Positions 47,608 through 57,306 of a DNA stretch of 64,000 nucleotides are shown here, piece by piece (within the stretch, counting starts at the first letter, position 1; the number at the start of each line of letters is the position of its first letter). Made by a program: the position numbers and the translations under genes. The notes under the pieces were generated by a model. The model was not told the DNA's origin and searched no databases. It saw only the letters and a list, made by a program, of their open reading frames with translations. The DNA is from Xanthomonas translucens pv. cerealis (GTDB lineage: Bacteria > Pseudomonadota > Gammaproteobacteria > Xanthomonadales > Xanthomonadaceae): contig NZ_CP038228.1 of assembly GCF_006838285.1 (NCBI RefSeq), forward strand, positions 2,170,001 to 2,234,000, written 5' to 3'.

Positions 47608-48756
47608 TCAGAGCCGCACCAATCGCTCGATCGCCGCATCCAGCGTCGCTTCGTTCTTGGCGAAGCACAGCCGGGCCAGGCGCTGGCCGGGTGGCGGGGT
47701 CTGGTAGAACGGCGACAGCGGGATCGCGGCCACGCCCTTTTCGATGGTCAGCCACTTCACGAATTCGGTGTCGGGCAGGTCGCTGACCGCCGAGTAGTCC
47801 ACCAACTGGAAATAGCCGCCTGGCACCGGCAATGGCATCAGCCGGGTGGTCAGCAGCTGTTCGCGGAAGCGGTCGCGCTTGGCCTGGTAGAACGCGCCGA
47901 GCTGTTCGTCGTGTTCGGGCGCGTCGCGGATCATCGCGGCGAAGGCGTACTGGGCCGGGCCGAAGCTGGTGAAGGTGTTGTACTGGTGGACCTTGCGGAA
48001 TTCGGCGCTGAGCGCCGGCGGTGCGATCGCGTAGCCGATCTTCCAGCCGGTGCAGTGGTAGGTCTTGCCGAAGCTGGAAATCACAAACGCACGTTCGCGC
48101 AGTTCTGGCCAGCGCAGCACCGATTCGTGGCGGCGGCCGTCGAACACGATGTGCTCGTAGACCTCGTCGGAGATCAGCAAGATGTCGCTGCCGCGCAGCA
48201 GGTCGGCGACCGCCCGCAGGTCGTCGGCGCCGAGCATCGCGCCGGACGGGTTGTGCGGGCTGTTAAGGATCAGCAGCCGCGTGCGCGGGGTGATCGCCGC
48301 GCGTACCCGCTCCCAATCCACCGCGAAGGTCTGCGGGTCCAGCGGCACGTGCACCGCGCGCGCGCCGGCCAGGTCGATCGCCGGTTCATAGCTGTCGTAG
48401 GCCGGATCCAGCACGATCACTTCCTCGCCCGGCCGCACCACCGCATGGATGGCGTTGAACAGCGCCTCGGTGGCGCCGCTGGTCACGGTGACTTCGGTAT
48501 CGGGATCGACCTGCGCGCCGTAGCAGCGCAGCGCCTTGCCGGCGATCGCCTGGCGCAGCACCGGCACCCCGGTCATGGGCGGATACTGGTTATGGCCGTC
48601 GCGCATCGCCTGGGCGAGCGTGTCGATCAGCCGCGCCGGCGCGGCGAAGTCGGGAAAGCCCTGGCCAAGGTTGACCGCGCCATGCTCGGCGGCCAGTTGC
48701 GACATCACGGTAAAGATGGTGGTGCCCACCTTGGGCAGCTTGGTCTGCGGATGCAT
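47608..48756 (-). CDS. methionine aminotransferase (YbdL-like, PLP-dependent)
   Basis: A 382-aa class I/II aminotransferase starting MHPQTKLPKVGTTIFTVMS. The N-terminus plus HGAVNLGQGFPDFAAP is characteristic of YbdL. PLP-site features are LNSPHNPSGAM, LISDEVYEHIVFDG and the Schiff-base Lys in SSFGKTYHCTGWKIGY (about 235). YbdL prefers methionine and transaminates it with 2-keto acids; the neighbouring omega-amidase supports an amide-linked exchange. The long open frame upstream of 48756 runs antisense to ccm genes and is not real. Confidence 0.94.
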   Translation of the reverse strand: MHPQTKLPKVGTTIFTVMSQLAAEHGAVNLGQGFPDFAAPARLIDTLAQAMRDGHNQYPPMTGVPVLRQAIAGKALRCYGAQVDPDTEVTVTSGATEALFNAIHAVVRPGEEVIVLDPAYDSYEPAIDLAGARAVHVPLDPQTFAVDWERVRAAITPRTRLLILNSPHNPSGAMLGADDLRAVADLLRGSDILLISDEVYEHIVFDGRRHESVLRWPELRERAFVISSFGKTYHCTGWKIGYAIAPPALSAEFRKVHQYNTFTSFGPAQYAFAAMIRDAPEHDEQLGAFYQAKRDRFREQLLTTRLMPLPVPGGYFQLVDYSAVSDLPDTEFVKWLTIEKGVAAIPLSPFYQTPPPGQRLARLCFAKNEATLDAAIERLVRL

Positions 48757-48975
48757 GCGTCGGCTATGTGAACGGGAAAGCGTCGAGTGTACGCAAAGCC
48801 GCTTGCCGGCAATGCATCGCCGCCTCGCAAAACAGCGTTCTTCACATGGTCCCACTGTGCCGACGCCGCAGTCGCCGCGGCAGCGCCTGCGCCGGGCGGT
48901 CGCATGCCGATACAATGCGCGCCTTCCCGCACCCACCGCCTGCCGCTGCGTCCGTCCCGGCGCGGCCCTCCGCCG
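48757..48975. other. divergent intergenic region aminotransferase / ccmA
   Basis: 219 bp carrying the promoters of the aminotransferase-amidase pair and of the ccm operon. I can place no box with confidence. Confidence 0.5.
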
Positions 48976-49623
48976 ATGACCGATCCGCTGCATTCCCCGC
49001 CGCCGCTGCTGGCCGCGCATGGGCTCACCTTCGCCCGCGACGACGCCGCCGTGTTCGGCCCGCTGGACTTCCATCTGGATGCGGGCGAGGCACTGCTGGT
49101 GCAGGGCGACAACGGCGCCGGCAAGACCACCCTGCTGCGGGTGCTGGTGGGGCTGCTGCGCGCCGAGGCCGGACGCATCGAGATCGATGGCTGCCCGGTG
49201 CGACGCGGCGACCGTGCGCGCTACATGGCCTACCTGGGCCACCTGAGCGCGCTGAAGGCGGACCTGAGCACCCTGGAGAACCTGCACTACCTGTGCGGTC
49301 TGCAGGGCCGCCGCGCCAAGCAGATGCCGGGCAGCGCGCTGGCCATTGTCGGCCTGGCCGGCTACGAGGACACCCTGGTGCGGCAGCTGTCGGCCGGGCA
49401 GAAGAAGCGCCTGGCGCTGGCCCGGGTGTGGCTGTCGCCGGCACCGTTGTGGCTGCTCGACGAGCCCTACGCCAACCTCGACCTGGACGGCATCACCCTG
49501 GTCAACCGGATGATCGCCGCGCACCTGCGCAGCGGCGGCGCGGCGCTGGTCACCACCCATGGCGCCTATGCCGCGCCGCCGGTGCGCACGCGCATGCTGA
49601 GCCTGAGCGGGGTAGCCGCATGA
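48976..49623 (+). CDS. ccmA: cytochrome c maturation ATPase CcmA
   Basis: A 215-aa ATPase of the CcmABCD complex that releases holo-CcmE. Walker [20 protein letters not shown] (about 46-58), signature [14 protein letters not shown] and Walker [13 protein letters not shown] are present. The ATG at 48976 gives the family's usual length. Its stop overlaps ccmB by 4 bp. First gene of the complete operon ccmABCDEFGHI. Confidence 0.96.
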   Translation: MTDPLHSPPPLLAAHGLTFARDDAAVFGPLDFHLDAGEALLVQGDNGAGKTTLLRVLVGLLRAEAGRIEIDGCPVRRGDRARYMAYLGHLSALKADLSTLENLHYLCGLQGRRAKQMPGSALAIVGLAGYEDTLVRQLSAGQKKRLALARVWLSPAPLWLLDEPYANLDLDGITLVNRMIAAHLRSGGAALVTTHGAYAAPPVRTRMLSLSGVAA

Positions 49624-50315
49624 GCCTGGCCACGCCGGTTCCCTCGTTGTGGCAGGCCACCCGCGCGCTGCTGCTGCGCGACCTGCGCCTGTTGTGGCGG
49701 CGCCGCGGCGACGCGCTGCAGCCGGCGCTGTTCGCGCTGCTGATCGTGGCCCTGTTCGCACTGGCGCTAGGCAACCAGCCGCGCCTGCTCGGCGAGGTCG
49801 CCGGCGCCGCGCTGTGGCTGGCGGCGCTGCTGGCCGGACTGCTGGCGCTGGACAGCCTGTTCCGCGGCGACGCCGAGGACGGCTCGCTGGAACAGTGGCT
49901 GCTGGCGCCGGTGCCGCTGGCCTGGCTGGTGCTGGTGCGGGTGCTGCTGCACTGGCTGACCACCGCGCTGCCGCTGATCGTGGCGACCCCGCTGCTGGGC
50001 GAATTGCTGCACCTGCCGCATGACCGCATGCCGGTGCTGCTGGCATCGTTGGCGCTGGGCACGCCGCTGCTGAGCCTGATCGGTGCGGTGGTGGCGGCGC
50101 TGACGGTGAGCATGAAGCGCGCCGGGATCCTGGTCGCGCTGCTGGCGCTGCCGCTGTACGTGCCGGTGCTGGTGTTCGGTGCCGGCAGCGTGGCGGCCGC
50201 GGCGCAGGGCCTGGACCCCGGCGGCGGCCTGCTGCTGCTGGCGGCAGGACTGGTGCTGGGCCTGGTGCTGGCGCCGCTGGCGGCGGCCGCGGCGATCCGC
50301 ATCTCGTTGAGCTGA
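49620..50315 (+). CDS. ccmB: haem exporter permease CcmB
   Basis: A 231-aa membrane protein ([21 protein letters not shown]) with six hydrophobic helices and the conserved [20 protein letters not shown] and [21 protein letters not shown] segments of CcmB. With CcmA it forms the ABC part of the CcmABCD complex. Starts on a 4-bp overlap with ccmA. Confidence 0.95.
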   Translation: MSLATPVPSLWQATRALLLRDLRLLWRRRGDALQPALFALLIVALFALALGNQPRLLGEVAGAALWLAALLAGLLALDSLFRGDAEDGSLEQWLLAPVPLAWLVLVRVLLHWLTTALPLIVATPLLGELLHLPHDRMPVLLASLALGTPLLSLIGAVVAALTVSMKRAGILVALLALPLYVPVLVFGAGSVAAAAQGLDPGGGLLLLAAGLVLGLVLAPLAAAAAIRISLS

Positions 50316-50421
50316 GCGTGCCGGCGCCGCGTCCGCGCGGCGCGCGCCGTACTATCTGGTCTATATGCTGAAGCGCCGTCGCCGCACCGTAGCAAGCCCT
50401 CCGCCCGCTAGAATCGATCGC

Positions 50422-51171
50422 ATGTCCTCCGTCGTCCGCTGGTTCCACCAACTCGGCTCGCCCCCTGCCTTCGATCGCTTCGCCGCGCGCTGGACGCCAT
50501 GGTGCTACCTGGCCGCGTTGCTGCTGGGCGGGCTGGGGATCTGGCAGGCGCTGTTCGTGGTGCCGGCCGACCGCCTGCAGAGCGACGCCTTCCGCATCCT
50601 CTACATCCACGTGCCCAGCGCCTGGATGAGCCTGTTCGTGTTCGGGCTGATGGCGCTGTACGCGGCGATCGCGCAGGTATGGCGGATCAAGCTGTGCGAG
50701 GTGCTGGCGATGGCCTGCGCGCCGATCGGCGCCGCCTTCACCGTGATCACCCTGCTGACCGGCAGCATCTGGGGCAAGCCGATGTGGGGCGCCTGGTGGG
50801 ACTGGGACCCGCGTCTGACCACCGAACTGATTCTGCTGTTCCTGTACATCGGGGTGATGGGCCTGTACCTGGCGATCGAGGACCGCCGCAACGCCGCGCG
50901 CGCCGCAGGTCTGCTGGCCATCGTCGGCGTGGTGCTGCTGCCGGTGATCCGCTATTCGGTGGTGTGGTGGAACTCGCTGCACCAGGGCCAGAGCATCCGC
51001 CTGTTCGGCCAGTCGAGCATGGACCCGAGCATGCTGCCACCGCTGTGGCTGATGGTGGCGGCGACCAAGTTCTGGTTCGCCGGCTCGCTGCTGGCGCGCG
51101 CGCGCGCCGACAACCTGCGCCGCGAGGCCGGCAAGGACTGGGCGGCGAAACTGGCGAAGGCGCGCGGATGA
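50422..51171 (+). CDS. ccmC: haem lyase/ligase subunit CcmC
   Basis: A 249-aa protein with six helices and the periplasmic haem-handling WWD motif ([17 protein letters not shown], about residues 118-134), flanked by conserved His ([10 protein letters not shown] and [13 protein letters not shown]). CcmC attaches haem to Ccm[13 protein letters not shown] is chosen as start; the frame extends 57 bp further to 50365. Its stop overlaps ccmD. Confidence 0.96.
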   Translation: MSSVVRWFHQLGSPPAFDRFAARWTPWCYLAALLLGGLGIWQALFVVPADRLQSDAFRILYIHVPSAWMSLFVFGLMALYAAIAQVWRIKLCEVLAMACAPIGAAFTVITLLTGSIWGKPMWGAWWDWDPRLTTELILLFLYIGVMGLYLAIEDRRNAARAAGLLAIVGVVLLPVIRYSVVWWNSLHQGQSIRLFGQSSMDPSMLPPLWLMVAATKFWFAGSLLARARADNLRREAGKDWAAKLAKARG

Positions 51172-51341
51172 ATTACCTGCCCTACGTGATCGGCGCCTAT
51201 GCGGTGTTCGCCGGCGTACTGCTGGCCGACTTCGTGCTGGCGCGGCTGCAACTGCGCAGCGCCCTGCGTGCGGCGAAGCTGCGCGCACAGCGCAAGCAGC
51301 AGCCCAAACCCGATCCGTCCACGCTGGACCTGCGCCGATGA
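51168..51341 (+). CDS. ccmD: haem exporter protein CcmD
   Basis: A 57-aa single-helix protein, [24 protein letters not shown] followed by the basic tail [18 protein letters not shown] (first 20 of the helix quoted: [20 protein letters not shown]). CcmD stabilises the CcmABC-CcmE assembly. The position between ccmC and ccmE with 4-bp overlaps on both sides is decisive for such a short gene. Confidence 0.94.
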   Translation: MNYLPYVIGAYAVFAGVLLADFVLARLQLRSALRAAKLRAQRKQQPKPDPSTLDLRR

Positions 51342-51787
51342 CCCCGCAGCGCAAGCGCCGCCTGCTGCTGTTGATGGTGCTGGTGTTGGCCGCAGGCCTG
51401 ACCACCACGCTGGTGGCGATGGCCCTGCAGCGCAATACCGCCTATCTGTACACCCCGGCCGAAGTGCTGGCCGGCCAGCCCGGCGAGCACGCGCGCTTCC
51501 GCCTCGGCGGCATGGTCGAGAAAGGCTCGTTCCAGCGCGCGCCCGGTTCGCTGCTGGCGCGGTTCCGGGTCACCGACGGCGACGCGCAGCTGACCGTCAG
51601 CTACGACCGGATCCTGCCCGACCTGTTCCGCGAAGGCCAGGCGGTGGTGGCCACCGGGCGCATGCGCGACGGCGTGTTCGTGGCCGAGGACGTGCTGGCC
51701 AAGCACGACGAGACCTACATGCCCAAGGAACTGGAAGACAAGATGGGCAGTGCGCATCGGAAGCATGCTGTGGCGGTGGCGCCTTGA
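51338..51787 (+). CDS. ccmE: cytochrome c-type biogenesis haem chaperone CcmE
   Basis: A 149-aa membrane-anchored periplasmic haem chaperone. One N-terminal helix ([20 protein letters not shown]) precedes an OB-fold. The haem-binding histidine lies in [14 protein letters not shown] at about residue 123, followed by the C-terminal Lys-rich end. A pair of 7-bp repeat arrays separates it from ccmF. Confidence 0.97.
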   Translation: MTPQRKRRLLLLMVLVLAAGLTTTLVAMALQRNTAYLYTPAEVLAGQPGEHARFRLGGMVEKGSFQRAPGSLLARFRVTDGDAQLTVSYDRILPDLFREGQAVVATGRMRDGVFVAEDVLAKHDETYMPKELEDKMGSAHRKHAVAVAP

Positions 51788-51793
51788 TGTTCG

Positions 51794-51896
51794 TCGGGAC
51801 CGGGGACCGGGGACCGGGGACCCGGAAAAGCCGCTGCCGCACGCCGGCATGCGCTGCTGCGCTTTGCCGGTCCCCGGTCCCCGGTCCCCGGTCCCG
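51794..51896. repeat. inverted pair of 7-bp repeat arrays between ccmE and ccmF
   Basis: GGGACCG units at 51794-51826 and GGTCCCC units at 51867-51896, closely complementary with a loop of about 40 nt, immediately upstream of ccmF. The left arm ends GACCCGGAAAA like the arrays at 27917 and 47532. It could reduce or fine-tune read-through to ccmF. Confidence 0.88.
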
Positions 51897-51904
51897 CCCC
51901 CCCC

Positions 51905-53839
51905 ATGCTCCCTGAACTCGGCCAAATCCTGCTCATCCTGGCCCTGCTCGCCGCGCTGCTGCAGGCGGCGCTGCCGCTGGCCGGTGCGCAGCGCGGCGAC
52001 GCGCGCTGGATGGCGGTGGCGCGGCCGGCCGCGTTCGCGCAGCTGGCGCTGGTCGCCGGCGCCTTCGCGGTGCTGACCCACGCGTTCCTGGTGCAGGATT
52101 TCTCGGTGGCCTACGTGGCCGAGAATTCCAATTCGCTGCTGCCGCTGATCTACCGCTATTCGGCGGTGTGGGGCGCGCACGAAGGCTCGCTGCTGCTGTG
52201 GACGCTGATCCTGGCGCTGTGGACCGGTGCGGTGGCGCTGTGCTCGCGCAGCCTGCCGGCGCCGGTGGTGGCGCGGGTGATCGGCACGCTGGCGCTGGTC
52301 AGCCTGGGCTTCCTGGCGTTCCTGCTGTTCACCTCCAACCCGTTCGCGCGGCTGCTGCCGGCGCCGCTGGAAGGCCGCGATCTCAATCCGCTGCTGCAGG
52401 ATCCGGGGCTGGTGATCCATCCGCCGCTGCTGTACGCCGGCTACGTCGGCTTCGCGGTGCCGTTCGCATTCGCGATCGCCGCGCTGCTCGACGGCCATGT
52501 CGATGCGCGCTGGCTGCGCTGGACGCGGCCGTGGACCAACGTGGCCTGGGGCTTTCTGACCATCGGCATCGCGCTCGGCAGCTGGTGGGCGTACTACGAG
52601 CTGGGATGGGGCGGCTGGTGGTTCTGGGACCCGGTGGAGAACGCCAGCTTCATGCCGTGGCTGGCCGGCACGGCGCTGCTGCATTCGCAGGCGGTGACCG
52701 AGAAGCGCGGCAGCTTCACCGCATGGACGCTGCTGCTGGCGATCGCCGCGTTCTCGCTGTCGCTGCTGGGCACCTTCCTGGTGCGCTCGGGCGTGTTGAC
52801 CAGCGTGCATTCCTTCGCCGCCGATCCCGGCCGCGGCCTGTTCATCCTGGTGTTCCTGAGCCTGGTCTGCGGCGGCGCGCTGCTGCTGTATGCGCTGCGC
52901 GGCGGCCGCGTCGGCGCCAGCGCCGGCGACGAACGCCAGCGCTTCGCCGCGTCCTCGCGCGAAACCCTGCTGCTGGCCAACAACCTGCTGCTGACCTGCG
53001 CCTGCGCGATGGTGCTGCTGGGCACGCTGTATCCGCTGCTGGCCGACGCGCTCGGGCTGGGCAAGCTGTCGGTCGGCCCGCCCTACTTCGGCACCTTGTT
53101 CGTGGTGCTCATGGCGCCGCTGGTGGCGCTGCTGCCGTTCGGGCCGCTGACCCGATGGCAGCGCGAACAGCCGTCGCGGCCGCTGGCGCTGCTGGCGCCG
53201 TGGGCCGGGCTGGCGCTGCTGGCCGGCGTGCTCGGTTTCTTCCTGGCGCCGCAGGGCCCATGGAAGACCGCCGCCGGTGTGGCCGGCGCGGCCTGGGTGC
53301 TGCTCGGCACCGCGCGCTTCGTGTGGAGCCGCTTCCAGCTCAAGGGCAGCCGCTTCACCGCCGAGATGCTGGGCATGACCCTGGCGCATACCGGCATCGC
53401 CGTGTTCCTGACCGGTGCGCTGCTGGTGGAAGCGCTGGACCAGCAACGCGAAGTGGCGCTGGCGCCGGGGCAGAGCCTGCAGATGGGCCGCTACCGCTTC
53501 GCGTTCCAGAGCCTGGAGCAGATCCGCGGCCCCAACTACCTGTCCGAACGCGCGCACGTGCAGGTGCTGCACGACGACCGCCCGCTGGCGCTGCTGCATC
53601 CGGAAAAGCGCGTCTATGCCAGCGGCGGGCAGAGCCTGAGCGAGGCCGGCATCCATCCCGGCCTGTTCGGCGACGTCTATATCGCCCTGGGCGAACCGCT
53701 GGGCGGCAACGCCTGGGCGATGCGCCTGCATGTCAAACCGTTTGTTCGCTGGATCTGGCTCGGCGCGGTGCTGATGGCGCTGGGCGGCTTCGTCACCGCC
53801 GGCGACCGGCGCTTCCGTCGTTCCCTGGAGAAATCCTGA
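51905..53839 (+). CDS. ccmF: haem lyase CcmF
   Basis: A 644-aa multi-pass membrane protein that ligates haem to apocytochrome c with CcmH/I. It begins MLPELGQILLILALLAALL. The WWD domain GWGGWWFWDPVENASFMPWL is near residue 235, and conserved His-containing loops (LLQDPGLVIHPPLLYAGY, LLHSQAVTEKRG) flank it. Its stop shares a base with the ccmG start (TGATG). Confidence 0.97.
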   Translation: MLPELGQILLILALLAALLQAALPLAGAQRGDARWMAVARPAAFAQLALVAGAFAVLTHAFLVQDFSVAYVAENSNSLLPLIYRYSAVWGAHEGSLLLWTLILALWTGAVALCSRSLPAPVVARVIGTLALVSLGFLAFLLFTSNPFARLLPAPLEGRDLNPLLQDPGLVIHPPLLYAGYVGFAVPFAFAIAALLDGHVDARWLRWTRPWTNVAWGFLTIGIALGSWWAYYELGWGGWWFWDPVENASFMPWLAGTALLHSQAVTEKRGSFTAWTLLLAIAAFSLSLLGTFLVRSGVLTSVHSFAADPGRGLFILVFLSLVCGGALLLYALRGGRVGASAGDERQRFAASSRETLLLANNLLLTCACAMVLLGTLYPLLADALGLGKLSVGPPYFGTLFVVLMAPLVALLPFGPLTRWQREQPSRPLALLAPWAGLALLAGVLGFFLAPQGPWKTAAGVAGAAWVLLGTARFVWSRFQLKGSRFTAEMLGMTLAHTGIAVFLTGALLVEALDQQREVALAPGQSLQMGRYRFAFQSLEQIRGPNYLSERAHVQVLHDDRPLALLHPEKRVYASGGQSLSEAGIHPGLFGDVYIALGEPLGGNAWAMRLHVKPFVRWIWLGAVLMALGGFVTAGDRRFRRSLEKS

Positions 53840-54441
53840 TGTCCGCTCCTGCTCCACGTCGCCTGCCGCTGCCCGCCATCGTGCTCGGTGCCCTGTTCTT
53901 CCTCGGCCTGCTGGCGCTGATGTTCTATGCGGTGCAACGTTCCGGCGTGGCCGATCGCGATGCGCTGCCGTCGGCGCTGATCGGCAAGCCGGCGCCGGCG
54001 TTCGACCTGCCGGTGCTGCACGATGCGTCGATCCGGGTGCGCAGCTCCGAGCTGCGCGGCGCGCCGTACGTGCTCAACGTGTGGGGCAGCTGGTGCGAAA
54101 CCTGCCGCGAGGAACACCCGGTGCTGACCCGCTTCGCGCTGACCAAGCGCGTGCGGGTGATCGGCTACGACTGGAAGGACACCCGGCAGGATGCATTGCA
54201 CTGGCTGGAGCAGTTGGGCAATCCGTTCTTCGTGGTGCTGTTCGATCCGGACGGGCGCACCGCGATCGACTGGGGCGTGGCCGCGGCGCCGGAGACCTTC
54301 CTGGTCGATGCGCGCGGCGTGGTGCGCTGGAAGCATTCCGGCGCGCTGACCGACCGGATCGTGCAGGACGAACTGCTGCCGGCGCTGCTGCAGGCCGAAC
54401 GCGATGCGCCGACCGCCAGGCAGGGCCGGGCCACGCCGTGA
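53839..54441 (+). CDS. ccmG: thiol:disulfide interchange protein CcmG/DsbE
   Basis: A 200-aa membrane-anchored thioredoxin (anchor PAIVLGALFFLGLLALMFYA, residues 12-31). The active site is WCETC in NVWGSWCETCREEHP, and the cis-Pro region is GVAAAPETFLVD. It reduces the CXXCH cysteines of apocytochrome c. TGATG overlap with ccmF and GTGA overlap with ccmH. Confidence 0.97.
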   Translation: MSAPAPRRLPLPAIVLGALFFLGLLALMFYAVQRSGVADRDALPSALIGKPAPAFDLPVLHDASIRVRSSELRGAPYVLNVWGSWCETCREEHPVLTRFALTKRVRVIGYDWKDTRQDALHWLEQLGNPFFVVLFDPDGRTAIDWGVAAAPETFLVDARGVVRWKHSGALTDRIVQDELLPALLQAERDAPTARQGRATP

Positions 54442-54884
54442 CACGCCGTTGGCTCACGCTGCTGCTGGTGCTGCTGGCGTGCGCCGGGCACGCCGGCGCG
54501 CAGCCGGTGGCCGACCCGACCCCGCTGGCGTACCGCTCGGCGGCCGAGGAAGCGCGCTTCCATGCGCTGACCGCCGAACTGCGCTGCGTGCAGTGCCAGA
54601 ACCAGTCGCTGGCCGACTCGCATGCGCAGATCGCGCTGGACCTGCGCCGCGAAGTGCTGCAACTGATGCAGCAGGGACGTTCGGACGCGGAGATCAAGCG
54701 CTTCCTGGTCGATCGCTACGGCGAGTTCGTGCTGTACCGGCCGCAGTTGGAAGCGCGCACCTGGTTGCTGTGGTTCGGGCCGTTGCTGCTGCTCGGCGCC
54801 GGTGCGCTGCTGGTGGTCTGGGTGGTGCGACGCCGCGCGCTGGACGGCGCGGCGCCGCCGGCGCAGGAGGAACAGGAATGGTGA
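54438..54884 (+). CDS. ccmH: cytochrome c-type biogenesis protein CcmH
   Basis: A 148-aa protein starting at GTG within the ccmG stop (VTRRWLTLLLVLLACAGHAGA, a signal peptide). The redox motif LRCVQCQNQSLADS (RCxxCQ) is near residue 50. A C-terminal transmembrane helix (WLLWFGPLLLLGAGALLVVW) and an acidic end follow. It passes apocytochrome c to the haem lyase. CcmI follows 4 bp later. Confidence 0.96.
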   Translation: MTRRWLTLLLVLLACAGHAGAQPVADPTPLAYRSAAEEARFHALTAELRCVQCQNQSLADSHAQIALDLRREVLQLMQQGRSDAEIKRFLVDRYGEFVLYRPQLEARTWLLWFGPLLLLGAGALLVVWVVRRRALDGAAPPAQEEQEW

Positions 54885-54888
54885 GCCG

Positions 54889-55983
54889 ATGCTGAGCTGG
54901 GGCATGCATGCCGCCGCGGCAGTGCTGGCGGCGCTCGTGTTCGGCGCGGTGCTGTGGCCGTTACGGCGCGACCGCGGTCGCGGCGACATGGCGCTGCTCG
55001 GCGTCGCGGTGTTGGCGCTGGGCGTGGCCGCCGCCGCGCTGTACGCGCTGGTCGGCACGCCGCGTGCGCTGCAGGCGCAGAACCGCGAAGCGCCACGCAA
55101 TCTCGAAGACGGCGTGGCGCAACTGCAGGCGGCGCTGGCCAAGGATCCCAACCGCGCCGAAGGCTGGGCGCTGCTGGCGCGCTCGCAGATGTCACTGGGC
55201 CGCCCCAACGAGGCCGCCGCCGCATTCGCCCGCGCCGTGCAGCTGGCGCCGGACGAAGCGCAATGGCTGGTGCAGGCGGCCGAAGCGCGCGCGTTGGCGG
55301 CGCCGCAACGGCAGTTCGACGCACAGGGCATCGCCTGGCTGCGGCACGCCTTGCAGGTCGAACCGAACAACGAGCGCGCCGCCTGGTTCCTGGGCATCGC
55401 GCAGCGCCAGCGCGGCCAGCACGCCGAAGCCGCGGCGACCTGGGAAGCGCTGCTGCCGCGCGTGGATGCCGCCACTGCCGCCGCGCTGCGCCCGCAGATC
55501 GACGCGGCGCGCGCCGATGCAGGATTGCCAGCACTGCCGGCGGCTGCGCCAGGCGTCGCGGCACCGGCACCGGCACCGGCACCGGCAAGCGCGACCGCAG
55601 CGTCGAATGCCGCAGCAGCGCCTGCATCCGCCGCCGCCGGCACGCTGACCGTCGCAGTGTCGCTGGACCCGGACTTCGCCGCACGGGGGCGCCTGCGCGG
55701 CGACGCCAGCGTGTTCGTGATCGCGCGCGTGCCCGGCGGTCCGCCGATGCCGGTCGCGGTGCAGAAGCACACACTGCAATCGCTGCCGCTGCGCGTGACC
55801 CTGAGCGACAGCGACAGCCCGATGCCGACGCAGACGCTGTCGCAGCTCAAGCAAGTGCAGGTGCTGGCGCGGCTCTCGAACAGCGGCAACGCGATGCGCC
55901 AGGAGGGCGACCTGGAATCGGCACCGGTGACAGTGACGCTGCCGGCGGCGACGCCAGTGGAGTTGGTGATCGGCAAGCCATAG
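54889..55983 (+). CDS. ccmI: cytochrome c maturation TPR protein CcmI/CycH
   Basis: A 364-aa protein (MLSWGMHAAAAVLAALVFGAV) with two N-terminal helices and TPR repeats at about residues 75-225 (AEGWALLARSQMSLGRPNEAAAAFARAVQLAPDEAQ in parts). A short Ala/Pro linker is encoded by a repeated GGCACC unit (about 55560-55588). The C-terminal domain (GTLTVAVSLDPDFAARG) binds apocytochrome c tails. Last gene of the ccm operon, followed by a REPIN. Confidence 0.94.
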   Translation: MLSWGMHAAAAVLAALVFGAVLWPLRRDRGRGDMALLGVAVLALGVAAAALYALVGTPRALQAQNREAPRNLEDGVAQLQAALAKDPNRAEGWALLARSQMSLGRPNEAAAAFARAVQLAPDEAQWLVQAAEARALAAPQRQFDAQGIAWLRHALQVEPNNERAAWFLGIAQRQRGQHAEAAATWEALLPRVDAATAAALRPQIDAARADAGLPALPAAAPGVAAPAPAPAPASATAASNAAAAPASAAAGTLTVAVSLDPDFAARGRLRGDASVFVIARVPGGPPMPVAVQKHTLQSLPLRVTLSDSDSPMPTQTLSQLKQVQVLARLSNSGNAMRQEGDLESAPVTVTLPAATPVELVIGKP

Positions 55984-55994
55984 CTCGGCTTCCC

Positions 55995-56079
55995 TGTAGG
56001 AGCGGCTTCAGCCGCGACAGGCATTCTCCGCAGCCGACATGTTGCCAACGCCGATGTCGCGGCCGAAGCCGCTCCTGCA
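55995..56079. repeat. REPIN after the ccm operon
   Basis: Inverted REP-like copies at 55995-56018 and 56056-56079 with stem GCGGCTTCAGCCGC (left) and GCGGCcgaAGCCGC (right), 37 bp apart. They lie just after ccmI and before the next gene. Confidence 0.85.
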
Positions 56080-56138
56080 AAGGCGCACGTGACGCCACAC
56101 GCACGCCGCGTCCGCCGCCGCACGGCTAGAATCGGCGC

Positions 56139-57251
56139 ATGACCGAATTCATCCCTCCCGGCAGCCGCTTCCTCGCCCTGCCCTCGCCGTTCCCGATGAA
56201 GCGCGGCGGTCAGCTGCGCGATGCGCGCGTCGCCTACGAAACCTGGGGCACCCTGGCGACAGACCGCAGCAATGCGCTCCTGATCGTCACCGGCCTGTCG
56301 CCGGACGCGCACGCCGCCGCGCATGCCGACGATCCCAGCCCCGGTTGGTGGGAAGCGATGCTCGGCGCCGGAAAGCCGATCGACACGCAGCGCTGGTTCG
56401 TGATCTGCGTGAATTCGCTGGGCAGTTGCAAGGGCTCGACCGGCCCGGCCTCGCCGCATCCGGACGACGCGCAGCCGTATCGCCTGCGCTTCCCGGAACT
56501 GTCGATCGAAGATATCGCCGACGCCGCCGCGCACGTGGTGCGCGCGCTGGGCATCGAGCGGCTGGCCTGCGTGATCGGCAACTCGATGGGCGGCATGACC
56601 GCGCTGGCGCTGCTGCGCCGGTATCCAGGGCTGGCGTGCAGCCATATCAATATCTCCGGCAGCGCGCAGGCGTTGCCGTTTTCGATCGCGATCCGCTCGC
56701 TGCAGCGCGAGGCGATCCGCCTGGATCCGAACTGGAACGGCGGCGACTACGACGAGGCCACCTACCCGGAGTCGGGCATGCGCATGGCACGCAAGCTCGG
56801 CGTCATCACCTACCGTTCGGCGCTGGAATGGGATGGCCGCTTCGGCCGCGTGCGGCTGGATTCGGAGCAGGCCGACGAGGATCCATTCGGCCTGGAATTC
56901 CAGGTCGAGAGCTATCTGGAAGGCCATGCGCGGCGCTTCGTGCGCCGCTTCGATCCGAACTGCTATCTGTACCTGAGCCGATCGATGGACTGGTTCGACC
57001 TGGCCGAATACGCCGATGGCGACGTGTTCGCCGGGCTGGCGACGATCCGTATCGAGCGTGCGCTGGCGATCGGCGCCAACACCGACATCCTGTTCCCGGT
57101 GCAGCAGCAACAGCAGATCGCCGACGGCCTGCGCGCCGGCGGCGCGCAGGCGCAGTTCCTGGGCCTGGACTCGCCGCAGGGACACGATGCGTTCCTGGTC
57201 GATTTCGCGCGTTTCGGGCCAGCGGTGCAGGGATTTTTGGATGGGTTGTAG
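56139..57251 (+). CDS. MetX-family acyltransferase, probable serine O-succinyltransferase
   Basis: A 370-aa alpha/beta-hydrolase-fold acyltransferase starting MTEFIPPGSRFLALPSPFPM. The nucleophile Ser is in IGNSMGGMTALALL (about 146), the Asp in ANTDILFPV, and the His in SPQGHDAFLVD (about 342). The family includes homoserine O-acetyl/succinyltransferases. The segment NSLGSCKGSTGPASP and the overall sequence are, from my knowledge of the family, those of the xanthomonad branch shown to be serine O-succinyltransferases serving cysteine synthesis, not NVLGGC(K/Q)GTTGPSS typical of homoserine acetyltransferases. No met or cys genes are adjacent. Substrate call is inference. Confidence 0.85.
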   Translation: MTEFIPPGSRFLALPSPFPMKRGGQLRDARVAYETWGTLATDRSNALLIVTGLSPDAHAAAHADDPSPGWWEAMLGAGKPIDTQRWFVICVNSLGSCKGSTGPASPHPDDAQPYRLRFPELSIEDIADAAAHVVRALGIERLACVIGNSMGGMTALALLRRYPGLACSHINISGSAQALPFSIAIRSLQREAIRLDPNWNGGDYDEATYPESGMRMARKLGVITYRSALEWDGRFGRVRLDSEQADEDPFGLEFQVESYLEGHARRFVRRFDPNCYLYLSRSMDWFDLAEYADGDVFAGLATIRIERALAIGANTDILFPVQQQQQIADGLRAGGAQAQFLGLDSPQGHDAFLVDFARFGPAVQGFLDGL

Positions 57252-57306
57252 CAAACGGGTTTGTGCCACGTCCGCAATGGCAGGCGGATGATTGCACGCT
57301 CCGCTC

